From Microcaldota archaeon (GTDB lineage: Archaea; Micrarchaeota; Micrarchaeia; Micrarchaeales; Micrarchaeaceae), in the NCBI GenBank assembly GCA_021789815.1, contig JAJYIZ010000002.1:1-55985 (forward strand): a stretch of DNA of 55,985 nt, written 5' to 3'. Shown piece after piece: positions 48,890-55,985 of the stretch. The notes beneath the pieces were generated by a model. That model saw nothing but the letters and a program-made list of their open reading frames with translations, did not search any database and was not told the origin of the DNA. Every line of letters starts with the position of its first letter. Position 1 is the first letter of the stretch. The position numbers and the translations under genes are program-made.

Positions 48890-50056
48890 TTGGACATATG
48901 CGTGCTCAACCCGTTTTTCTACCCGTATGCAGGGGGCACAGAGCGTGTGCTGCTCGAGGTCTACAGCAGGCTCTCGAAAAGACATAATGTAACTGTCATA
49001 TCTGCGGCTTTGAACGACAAGAACAAGGGATCCGTAGAACACGTAAAGGGCATAAAGGTCGTGCGGCTAAAGACTCTTCATCTAGACTTCCCGGCGTTGC
49101 CTATGCCGTTCCCTGTAATGAGGGGCCTCCCGGACGCCATACAGAAGGCTGGCGCAGATATCTATCATATAAACAACAGGTACCTCTACTTCTTCAACAC
49201 GATAAACGCGATAAAGAAGATGAATAGGTCTCTGGCCCTTACCCTGCACGATGCGATGCCCAGCAACATAGATACGATAACAGACAGAGGGGGCTACCTA
49301 TATGATGTTGTGTGGGGCAGGCGGCTCATGGAGTATGCGGACGTCATAACGGCCGTATCTGAGAACACCCTCAAAACAACCGTACCTGAGAAGTACAGAG
49401 ACCGTGCCTACGTAATCTATAATGGAGTTGACACAGATAGATACAGACCGAGGAGCAAGAACGACAGGGATGTCGTGCGCATAAGAAAGGAACTCGGCCT
49501 GTCAAACGATTCTATAACAATAATGAACAACGGCAGGCTCGTGCCGCAGAAAGGCCAGGTATATCTTATTAGGGCATTTGCCGAGATAGTGAAAAGGAGA
49601 AAGGGCCTAGATCTCAACCTTCTGATAATCGGGAGGGGGCCGCTCAAGGATACGTTAATGTACATGGCTCGGGACCTTGGCATAGACTACCGAGTGCAGA
49701 TGCTTACCGGGATAGACGAGATGGAGATGCCATACTATTACAATGCCTCTGACATGTTTGTTTCTGCCTCGCTGTACGAGCCAGCCTCTCTGTCTGTTAT
49801 GGAGGCCCTTGCCAGTCAGCTGCCAGTAGTTGCCACAAAGGTTGGCGGAGTCCCAGAGATGATGCATGCAAATGGAGTATACACAAAACCGCACAGCATA
49901 TCTGGGCTTAGAACCGGCATTACCAATGTACTGGAGAATATGACCTCTGCAGGAAAGAGAGCAGCGCGTGGCAGGGAGCTGATGATAAAAGAACACGATT
50001 GGAACTCTATTGCAAAGGATTATGAAAGGATATTCGAATCAACTTTGAGGAACTGA
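48890..50056 (+). CDS. GT4-family glycosyltransferase
   Basis: 388 residues starting at a TTG. 'NPFFYPYAGGTERVLLEVYSRLSKRHNV' (nucleotide-sugar glycine loop), 'HLDAMPS'-type acceptor part, 'IYNGVDTDRYRP' and 'NNGRLVPQKGQVYLIRAF', 'IIGRGPLKD', and the E-x7-E motif in 'SLYEPASLSVMEALASQLPVV' (near 295-310). It adds a sugar to a lipid-linked or surface glycan. Four bases before the flippase-like gene, so one operon. Confidence 0.88.
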   Translation: MDICVLNPFFYPYAGGTERVLLEVYSRLSKRHNVTVISAALNDKNKGSVEHVKGIKVVRLKTLHLDFPALPMPFPVMRGLPDAIQKAGADIYHINNRYLYFFNTINAIKKMNRSLALTLHDAMPSNIDTITDRGGYLYDVVWGRRLMEYADVITAVSENTLKTTVPEKYRDRAYVIYNGVDTDRYRPRSKNDRDVVRIRKELGLSNDSITIMNNGRLVPQKGQVYLIRAFAEIVKRRKGLDLNLLIIGRGPLKDTLMYMARDLGIDYRVQMLTGIDEMEMPYYYNASDMFVSASLYEPASLSVMEALASQLPVVATKVGGVPEMMHANGVYTKPHSISGLRTGITNVLENMTSAGKRAARGRELMIKEHDWNSIAKDYERIFESTLRN

Positions 50057-50060
50057 TAGG

Positions 50061-51089
50061 ATGGCGCAAAAGAAATCGTTCTGGTACAGTATAGTCCACC
50101 AGAAGAGGCTGAGCCGCGAAGGTTATCTCAGGCTCGTGCACCGTGTATCGATCTTTGTGGGCATCGGCTTTGCCGCTAGCCTGATCGTCTTTTTGGGAAT
50201 TGCGATCTTTGGCGGTTTCAGAGACGTACTGGGAATAATATCGCACGCTAACTTCTACATTTACTCTCTGGCGTTCGTTGCGGTTGCGGGCAGCCTGTCG
50301 CTGAGGTTCATAAAATGGAAGTACTTCATGAATGTGCTTGGCCTGAAGCTTGACATAAAGAAGAACCTTGCAGTCTACTTCTCGCTCTATTCGATGAACA
50401 TAACTCCTGGAAATGTAGGAAGAGTGGTTGCTGCGTATTCGCTTAACCGATTGACGAAAATAAGATTCGCAAATATTGTTCCGATAGTAACGATGGACAT
50501 CTTTACAGATTTTATAGGTTTTGCTGTGCTCGCGCTTCTTGCAGCAATATACTTTCATATGTTCATCACATATGTTGTCATAATAGACATAGTGCTGCTC
50601 CTGCCTTTCGTATTTATCCTCAACGACTGGCTTTACAATGTTCTGAAGAGCCTTCTCAAGAGGAGCAGGTTCATCAAGACCTTCACACCTTATGGTGAGG
50701 AATACTTCGCTTCGCAGAACAAGCTCAACACACCACACGTGTATGCAGTGTCGCTTTTCGTCACGCTGCCTGCAGCATTCCTCAATTCGCTTACATTGTT
50801 CTTCTCCCTGCTTGCGCTTGGCATAACACCATCGATTGCAGGTTCTGTGTTTGTATACTCGTCATCGACAATATTCGGAATGGTGAGCGCCGTGCCCGGC
50901 AGTATAGGGGTAACGGACGGTGCGCTTGTAGCCGTAGTGGGCAGCGTCTTCAAGCTAGATTCAACATTGTCATCCGCAGTAACAATAATGAGCAGGCTCG
51001 CTGATCTCTGGTTCAGCGTCCTTCTTGGTGCAATCTTCTTCTTCTATACTCTCAAGTATTGGACGCCAAGTACCAAAAGAACAAGATGA
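50061..51089 (+). CDS. UPF0104/lysylphosphatidylglycerol synthase TM-type membrane protein
   Basis: 342 residues, about eight helices. 'NITPGNVGRVVAAYSLNRLTKI' and 'SAVPGSIGVTDGALVAVVG' are the two signature blocks of the AglD/UPF0104 flippase-like family. Such proteins are often paired with glycosyltransferases and may move lipid-linked sugars across the membrane. Directly after the GT4 gene. Confidence 0.85.
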   Translation: MAQKKSFWYSIVHQKRLSREGYLRLVHRVSIFVGIGFAASLIVFLGIAIFGGFRDVLGIISHANFYIYSLAFVAVAGSLSLRFIKWKYFMNVLGLKLDIKKNLAVYFSLYSMNITPGNVGRVVAAYSLNRLTKIRFANIVPIVTMDIFTDFIGFAVLALLAAIYFHMFITYVVIIDIVLLLPFVFILNDWLYNVLKSLLKRSRFIKTFTPYGEEYFASQNKLNTPHVYAVSLFVTLPAAFLNSLTLFFSLLALGITPSIAGSVFVYSSSTIFGMVSAVPGSIGVTDGALVAVVGSVFKLDSTLSSAVTIMSRLADLWFSVLLGAIFFFYTLKYWTPSTKRTR

Positions 51090-51092
51090 CTG

Positions 51093-51617
51093 TTATTCTT
51101 CTAGGTTCAGAGATCGCTGCTCTTTTCGTGTCCTCCTTATTCTAGATATAGATACAAACGCGATTCCTGCGCCTAGCCCAATCAGTGCAGTGTAAACCTC
51201 ATTTGGAAAGGCAGATAGTTTTCCTAACGTGCTTTCGGTGTAACCCAAAGCGCTGGCTGCGATCTCTCCGAACGCTACCACGGTTAGCCTAGTAAAAGCC
51301 TTCACTCTTCTATTTAGCACGTCTCTGATTTCGCCGAGTGCTGAATTCCCCTGCTCTATGACGGACTTAGCGCGCTCTCTTGAAACTCTCTGCTCTTCGA
51401 GTATCTTTGGATCTATCATAAATGCATTTCCGACTATAAATGGGGGCTTCGACCTCATTAGGTTGTAGAGCATCATGCGATGCATCATGTTCTGTGTCTC
51501 GGTAATCTCCAAGCTTACCGTACCTAGATTTATCAGTTCCCTTGCGTCATTTGCTGCCTTACGCAGTGGCTGAAAGTCTGGTGCGGGCCCAGCTGGTCTC
51601 CTATCGGTAACAGCCAT
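51093..51617 (-). CDS. Hypothetical protein with C-terminal membrane helix
   Basis: 174 residues from the ATG at 51617 (GGGAGAAAAT before it; TATA GTATAAATATC at about 51645-51655). N-terminal half helical and charged, then 'VIEQGNSALGEIRDVLNRRVKAFTRLTVVAFGEIAAS' coiled-coil-like, then 'VYTALIGLGAGIAFVSISRI' as the anchor and a basic tail. Looks like a tail-anchored scaffold. Not recognised. Confidence 0.5.
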   Translation of the reverse strand: MAVTDRRPAGPAPDFQPLRKAANDARELINLGTVSLEITETQNMMHRMMLYNLMRSKPPFIVGNAFMIDPKILEEQRVSRERAKSVIEQGNSALGEIRDVLNRRVKAFTRLTVVAFGEIAASALGYTESTLGKLSAFPNEVYTALIGLGAGIAFVSISRIRRTRKEQRSLNLEE

Positions 51618-51684
51618 ATTTTCTCCCTTTATCTTCTGTTTTAGGAGATATTTATACTGTCTTAAAAGAGGATTAGCCTTTTCT

Positions 51685-52035
51685 TTACATCTCTTCGTCA
51701 GAGCCTTCTTCAGGTGAATCAGACGCACCGGCAGATCCGTCGCCCTTCTCGACCACTTTTATCTTGCCGAACTTGCCTGTTGACAATTGTGGATTGCCTC
51801 TGAATTCGCTTACATAGCCGTTCGATACTTCTACGGTATCACCTACATCGACCTCGTTGATGGTCTCTCCCCATAATGACATGGCTATGCTTCCTGAATC
51901 GTCCTGAAGGGTTATGTTGGCAACGCTCAATCTCTTGCCGTACTTTGTCACTACCTCTCTAGGCTCGTCCTTCTGGGTTACCTTGGCTGTGACAGTAACG
52001 TTGCTGGCTCCTGCTCTCAGTTCACTTATCTTCAT
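51685..52035 (-). CDS. Single-stranded DNA-binding protein (OB fold, RPA/SSB-like)
   Basis: 116 residues: 'ASNVTVTAKVTQKDEPREVVTKYGKRLSVANITLQDDSGSIAMSLWGE' as a single OB fold with the 'LWG' core, 'VDVGDTVEVSNGYVSEFRGNPQLSTGKFGKI', then an acidic flexible tail (GSDEEM) like crenarchaeal SSB. Binds ssDNA in replication and repair. Length and tail match single-OB archaeal SSB. Confidence 0.85.
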   Translation of the reverse strand: MKISELRAGASNVTVTAKVTQKDEPREVVTKYGKRLSVANITLQDDSGSIAMSLWGETINEVDVGDTVEVSNGYVSEFRGNPQLSTGKFGKIKVVEKGDGSAGASDSPEEGSDEEM

Positions 52036-52173
52036 TCTATCACTTTTTTCTTATTTCTGAAAACTAGAAAACTAGTTGTTCCATGAGTTTATGATTGGAA
52101 AGTTATTTAATACGATAGGCACTCTCGGTATTTCCGGCACCATTCTGATAGTCTTTTAGATTTTCATTGAAAA

Positions 52174-52968
52174 ATGTATAGTATGGAGGGTGAAACAGAG
52201 CTGCCCAAGGGTGCTCATCCGTCTTTTGCAAGGGTAATCCAGCAGAAGCAGCGCGTAAAGGCAAACCTATCGAAAATAAAACATAAGATAGGGGTCTACA
52301 GCGCAAAGGGTGGTGTTGGCAAGACCACAATTGCGATAAACCTGGCGTATGCCCTATCAAGAAAGGGTTTTAGGGTGGGCCTTCTAGACGCAGACATAGA
52401 TTGCCCAAATGTTACCATGTTCCTCGGCATTGAAGATAGGATGGACCCGCATGCTCCACTAAAGCCTCCGACAAAGGATGGAGTTAAGGTCGCATCGACA
52501 GCCATGCTTACAGATGAGCTGAAGAAGCCAATAATATGGAGGGGGCCTATGGTCACAAAGATGCTGAGCGATTTCTTTGAGTACACAGACTGGGGGGAGC
52601 TTGACTACCTGATAGTAGACAGCAGCCCTGGGACCTCAGATACTCCTCTAACAATAATGCAGCTTCTCGATACCGATGGGTTCATAATAGTCACGACTCC
52701 GCAGAAGATCGCCGGAGTCAATTCCATGAGGTCTGGGATAATGGCCAAAAGGCTGGGTTCGAATATACTTGGAGTTGTTGAGAACATGTCTGACGGAAAA
52801 CCTAGCAGAAGCACAAACGAAGCGGCAGAGACCTTGGGGGTCTCGGTTCTCGGTTGTGTAAAAGCAGACGCCAGATTCAACAGCAGCAGCGATTCCGGTA
52901 TTGTGCCGGTTTTGGAATATCCGGACATAGAAAAAGAGTTTACCCTTATAATCGAGAGATTTCTCTGA
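52174..52968 (+). CDS. Mrp/NBP35-type P-loop ATPase (Fe-S cluster carrier or MinD-like)
   Basis: 264 residues with the deviant Walker A 'KGGVGKTT' (45-52), 'LLDADIDCPNV', 'GPMVTKMLSDFFEYTDWGELDYLIVDSSPGTSD' (typical Mrp Walker B) and 'VENMSDG'. The CxxC that usually ends the Mrp Fe-S motif is not visible, so it could assemble Fe-S proteins through another site or act MinD-like. ATG overlaps nothing; a second ATG lies three codons on. Confidence 0.82.
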   Translation: MYSMEGETELPKGAHPSFARVIQQKQRVKANLSKIKHKIGVYSAKGGVGKTTIAINLAYALSRKGFRVGLLDADIDCPNVTMFLGIEDRMDPHAPLKPPTKDGVKVASTAMLTDELKKPIIWRGPMVTKMLSDFFEYTDWGELDYLIVDSSPGTSDTPLTIMQLLDTDGFIIVTTPQKIAGVNSMRSGIMAKRLGSNILGVVENMSDGKPSRSTNEAAETLGVSVLGCVKADARFNSSSDSGIVPVLEYPDIEKEFTLIIERFL

Positions 52969-53562
52969 TCAACTTTCCTGCTCCTCTACGGCCTCTCTGG
53001 AATCCCCGTGTGCTACCGCACTGTAGTCATCGCTGCGTGGTTTGTGTGTTGCGTGGCCGTACTTCCTATGAAGGTGCTTGACTAGCTGGATGACCTTTGC
53101 TTTTGCCTCGTCTCTGTCGCTATCGTTCAATGCATCAGACACGATTATGCCAAAGGTGAAGGCTCCGGACCCTGTTGGCGTGCCGCTTCCAGAAGGGCTT
53201 GAAACATAGTTCATTGCTACTCGCGAAGGCAGGATCAACGTGTATCTGCACTGCACCTTTGATGGCTCGCTCAGGTCATCGTACGAAACAAAGACGCTAA
53301 AGAACGGGCCTCTGTGCATCGTTTCTGCGAATTCTCGGACGTCAAGATCAGCGGAATGCCATTGATGACCGCTTCTCAAAGCGACCCTGCCCAGATAGAC
53401 ATGCGCATTGCTTCCAAGATAATCAGAGGTTATCCTCCCTTCTTGATACGTTCTTAAATCAAGGTCTGTGTTGCCAGGCGGGCTGCCTACCCTGGCTATA
53501 GAAGAAATAACAGGGTCTACCTTTGCCGCGCCTGCTTCTGTCTGGCCTCGCCTTGTGGGTAT
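52969..53562 (-). CDS. Hypothetical protein with apparent AUA start
   Basis: About 197 residues if begun at the ATA at 53562. 'RITSDYLGSNAHVYLGRVA' joined to 'LRSGHQWHSADLDVREF', then 'GPFFSVFVSYDDLS', 'VQCRYTLILPS', 'SGAFTFGIIVSDALN' are regular beta/alpha elements; the end is low-complexity and basic. The only standard start in frame is a TTG at 53379, which would cut 61 protein-like codons; none exists above it before a stop at 53641. AGGTGA lies four bases before the ATA, and TATAAATA (53594-53601) predicts a transcript start near 53572. Not recognised. Confidence 0.5.
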   Translation of the reverse strand: MPTRRGQTEAGAAKVDPVISSIARVGSPPGNTDLDLRTYQEGRITSDYLGSNAHVYLGRVALRSGHQWHSADLDVREFAETMHRGPFFSVFVSYDDLSEPSKVQCRYTLILPSRVAMNYVSSPSGSGTPTGSGAFTFGIIVSDALNDSDRDEAKAKVIQLVKHLHRKYGHATHKPRSDDYSAVAHGDSREAVEEQES

Positions 53563-53762
53563 CCCCTCACCTTTGGCATTTCGATGCGCGAGATATTTAT
53601 ACTTTCGTCTGAAAAGCGGGCTTTTTATTACTCGGAAAGGCTATCGCATAAGTTTAAATATTTTAACTCCTATGCTAATAGGTAACTACATTCTTGTTGC
53701 TTAAGGAGCGTTTTATTGCGAAGTTTTGCACAGGAAAATAACGATATCTAAGGTGAATTATC

Positions 53763-55418
53763 ATGGCAGAAAATCAACTAGGTGGACAACAGGTTCTTTT
53801 GCTTCCAGAAGGAGCTTCAAGGATTCTTGGAAGGGACGCGCAGCGCACAAACATTGCTGTTGCTGTAGCAGTAGCAAGCGCTGTGAAGACAACCCTTGGA
53901 CCGAAGGGAATGGACAAGATGCTGGTCAGCGAGCTCGGTGATATAATAATCACGAACGACGGCGCCACCATACTAGATGAGATGAACGTGGAGCATCCGG
54001 TAGCAAAGATAATGGTCGACATTGCGAAGACACAGGACAAGGAAGTCGGCGACGGAACAACAACTGTTGTAATAATGGCCGGGGAGCTGCTCAAGGGAGC
54101 CGGCGACCTAATAGAACAGGGCATACACCCAACTACGATAATAAGGGGGTACAAGATGGCCGCGGAGAAGGGAGAGAAGATACTCGAGGATGTAGCAAGG
54201 AAGGTCAACATAAGCGACGATGCGACATTGCAGAGAATAGCTCTCGTATCCATGGGATCAAAGAACGTCGGAGACGACACAACGAAGGCCCACCTTGGCA
54301 AACTTGTGATCAATGCGGTAAAGCAGGTAATGGAAAAGGACGCATCTGGCAAGACGATAATAGACCACGACTACATAAAGGTCGAGAAGAAGGCCGGTGG
54401 AAGCATTGCAGACACTGAGCTGATCAACGGCGTGCTCGTAGACAAGGAGATCTCGCATCCTGGAATGCCTAGGAGCGTAAAGGATGCTAAGGTAGCGCTT
54501 CTGGACGTAGCCCTCGAGATCGAGAAGACAGAGACAGAGGCAAAGATAGAGATAACTTCGCCGGAGCAGATGCAGGCTTTCCTGCAGCAAGAGGAACGCA
54601 TGCTGAAGGACATGGTCACAAAGATAAGCAAGAGCGGAGCCACTGCGCTCTTCACGCAGAAGGGAATCGATGATGTGGCGCAGCACTATCTTGCAAAGGC
54701 AGGCATAGTCGCAGTCAGGAGGGTCAAGAAGAGCGATGTAGAGAAGATCGCGAGAGCCTCTGGGGCAAGGATAGTCACAAGCCTCGACGACCTTACATCG
54801 AAGGACCTAGGATTCGCTGGCCTGATAGAAGAGAGAAAGATCAGCGGGGAACGGATGGTCTTCATAGAGAAGTGCAAGGTGCCGAAGAGCGTCACGATAT
54901 TCGTGCGCGGAGGGAACCAGCAGGTCGTAGATGAGGTCGATAGATCTATAACAGATGTGATTGGCGCCATATCGAGCGTTATGATAGACGGTAAGTATGT
55001 CATAGGCGGGGGCAGCGTAGAGATAGACGTCGCGAACGGCCTTAGGTCATACGCGAACGATGTGGGCGGCAGGGAGCAGCTTGCGATACAGAAGTTCGCA
55101 GACGCTATGGAGGTAATACCCAAAACGCTTGCAGAGAGCGCAGGCATGGATGCGATTGACACTCTAGTTCAGCTTAGAAGCAGGCACAGGTCCAAGGAGG
55201 GTGGAGTGGCAGGAGTAGACATACTCAAGAACATGATCGGCGACATGGCCAAGCAGGGCGTCTTCGAGCCACTGAAGGTTAAGCAGCAGGCTGTCTACAG
55301 TGCAAGCGAAGCCGCTGAGATAATCCTAAGGATCGACGACATGATAAGCTCGAAGGGCAGGGCGCCTGCCGGAGGGCCTGGAGGCATGGGCGGGCACGGC
55401 CATGGAATGGAAGAATAA
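53763..55418 (+). CDS. thsA: Thermosome subunit (group II chaperonin)
   Basis: ATP-driven folding machine of two stacked eight-membered rings, cytosolic. 551 residues: 'TTLGPKGMDKMLV', 'ITNDGATILDEM', 'GDGTTTVVIMAGELL' in the equatorial domain, 'KISKSGATALFTQKGID' apical, 'GGGSVEIDVA' and 'YGVDA'-like 'AGMDAIDTLVQL' at the end, and a GGM-rich tail (GGPGGMGG...). GTTTAAATATTTTAA (53652-53666) is the likely promoter, giving a leader of about 80 bases, long for this genome; AAGGTGAA precedes the ATG. Confidence 0.97.
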   Translation: MAENQLGGQQVLLLPEGASRILGRDAQRTNIAVAVAVASAVKTTLGPKGMDKMLVSELGDIIITNDGATILDEMNVEHPVAKIMVDIAKTQDKEVGDGTTTVVIMAGELLKGAGDLIEQGIHPTTIIRGYKMAAEKGEKILEDVARKVNISDDATLQRIALVSMGSKNVGDDTTKAHLGKLVINAVKQVMEKDASGKTIIDHDYIKVEKKAGGSIADTELINGVLVDKEISHPGMPRSVKDAKVALLDVALEIEKTETEAKIEITSPEQMQAFLQQEERMLKDMVTKISKSGATALFTQKGIDDVAQHYLAKAGIVAVRRVKKSDVEKIARASGARIVTSLDDLTSKDLGFAGLIEERKISGERMVFIEKCKVPKSVTIFVRGGNQQVVDEVDRSITDVIGAISSVMIDGKYVIGGGSVEIDVANGLRSYANDVGGREQLAIQKFADAMEVIPKTLAESAGMDAIDTLVQLRSRHRSKEGGVAGVDILKNMIGDMAKQGVFEPLKVKQQAVYSASEAAEIILRIDDMISSKGRAPAGGPGGMGGHGHGMEE

Positions 55419-55467
55419 GCCTGCACCGTTTCTTTTTATATTTTTACTCTGATAGCTGTTGGGTTTT

Positions 55468-55985
55468 ATGCCTATAGTAGTGGTCACAGGGTCGCCAGGC
55501 GCTGGCAAGACAACATTACTTGAAAGGGTAAAGGGCCACGAAGGACTTGAGGTAGTAAACCTAGGCACAATAATGACAGAGTACGCTGTGATGAAGGGCT
55601 ATGTGAAAAACAGAGATGAGATAAGATTCCTGGAGACAAAGCCGGAAGTGATGGAGGAACTGCAGACGTACTCTTTCACGGCAGTAAGCAAAATGAAGGG
55701 CAACATACTGCTTGACACGCACGTTTCGGTAAAGGCCGACAAAAGGTACATGCCAGGGCTCCCGTCAAAATACATAAAGATGCTGACCGGCCTGATCGGC
55801 TTTATCTATGTAGATGTGGATACCGATACCGTAATAAAGAGGAGACAGGCGGACAAGAAACGGGTCCGCATGGAGCAGGATGCTTTGGAGATAGATGCAC
55901 AGAGGGTAATCAACCTATCAGAGCTTTCGTACCATTCTGCGTATCTTGCTGTGCCGCTCTACGTGATAGAGAATGCACAGGGCAA
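55468..55985 (+). CDS. adkA: Adenylate kinase, archaeal AdkA type (partial, C-terminus outside)
   Basis: Interconverts ATP, ADP and AMP. I read about 172 residues: 'MPIVVVTGSPGAGKTTLLERV' with the P-loop GSPGAGKTT, 'VVNLGTIMTEYAVMKGYV', 'ILLDTHVSVKADKRYMPGLP' and 'VIKRRQADKKRVRMEQDALEI' which match the trimeric archaeal AdkA rather than the bacterial type. The reading frame runs off the right edge near its expected end. ATATTTTTAC at about 55440-55448 is a possible TATA. Confidence 0.9.
   Translation, partial: MPIVVVTGSPGAGKTTLLERVKGHEGLEVVNLGTIMTEYAVMKGYVKNRDEIRFLETKPEVMEELQTYSFTAVSKMKGNILLDTHVSVKADKRYMPGLPSKYIKMLTGLIGFIYVDVDTDTVIKRRQADKKRVRMEQDALEIDAQRVINLSELSYHSAYLAVPLYVIENAQG

Noticed and set aside
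1-55985. CRISPR arrays, insertion sequences, rRNA genes
   Set aside because: No regularly spaced repeats, transposase motifs or rRNA sequences were seen on reading through both strands.

Overview
This window looks archaeal. It carries a group II chaperonin (thermosome), archaeal SecY and SRP54, a DRG-type GTPase, an AdkA-type adenylate kinase, a TBP-fold protein and a complete mevalonate pathway. Many genes have an A/T-rich TATA element about 26 bases before the inferred transcript start, with little or no leader. Two tRNAs carry anticodon-loop introns. Two DUF929 (thioredoxin-like) proteins, compact genes, frequent ATGA overlaps and moderate G+C suggest an ARMAN/Micrarchaeota-like DPANN archaeon. 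The kingdom-level call is firm; the phylum is inference.

Layout. 0-3.4 kb (minus): end of secY, a V4R-domain protein, and a DUF929 protein overlapping a small CGC-motif membrane protein. 3.4-13.7 kb: TatD nuclease, tRNA-Arg, hydrolase, epimerase, M20 peptidase, DRG GTPase, a 14-codon basic mini-gene, SRP54, a glycosyltransferase, a single-repeat TBP-like protein and a geranylgeranyl-reductase-type flavoprotein. 13.7-20.6 kb: complex I membrane arm, nuoH-I-J-K-L-M-N, with its own promoter directly before nuoH. 20.6-25 kb: extracellular and envelope proteins and a CDP-alcohol phosphatidyltransferase with an insertion. 25-33.4 kb is the most accessory-like part: a HerA-type ATPase fused to a nuclease-like domain, tRNA-Ser with intron, an msrB-msrA-flavin reductase operon, two VapBC-type modules, and a membrane protein/HerA-VirB4-type ATPase pair preceded by a leader that can fold into a long hairpin.

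33.5-43.6 kb: a two-wHTH regulator diverges from the mevalonate genes (HMG-CoA reductase, mevalonate kinase, CYTH-like protein, MBL hydrolase, phosphomevalonate kinase, diphosphomevalonate decarboxylase, second phosphomevalonate-kinase paralogue), with an AATAACGA/TCGTTATT inverted repeat in the divergent region. This is the classical eukaryote-type route to isopentenyl diphosphate, feeding archaeal lipids; the reductase at 12 kb and the phosphatidyltransferase at 24 kb would act later. 43.6-51 kb: BacA/UppP, Nudix, a MazG-like protein with two Cys clusters, intron-containing tRNA-Trp, a second DUF929 protein and a cell-surface sugar cluster (sulfatase-fold enzyme, GT4 transferase, flippase-like membrane protein). 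51-56 kb: ssDNA-binding protein, Mrp/NBP35 ATPase, thermosome and the start of adenylate kinase.

The most unusual signals are: (1) four genes whose protein-like reading frame extends upstream of any ATG/GTG/TTG, where AUA is a plausible start, most clearly vapC at 32571, whose ATA overlaps the vapB stop as ATAG; (2) a one-repeat TBP; (3) the structured leader at 29731-29794 before a membrane/ATPase pair; (4) a 14-residue basic micro-protein with its own promoter and terminator-like tract; (5) duplicated phosphomevalonate kinases. All function calls come from reading motifs; no database search was possible.
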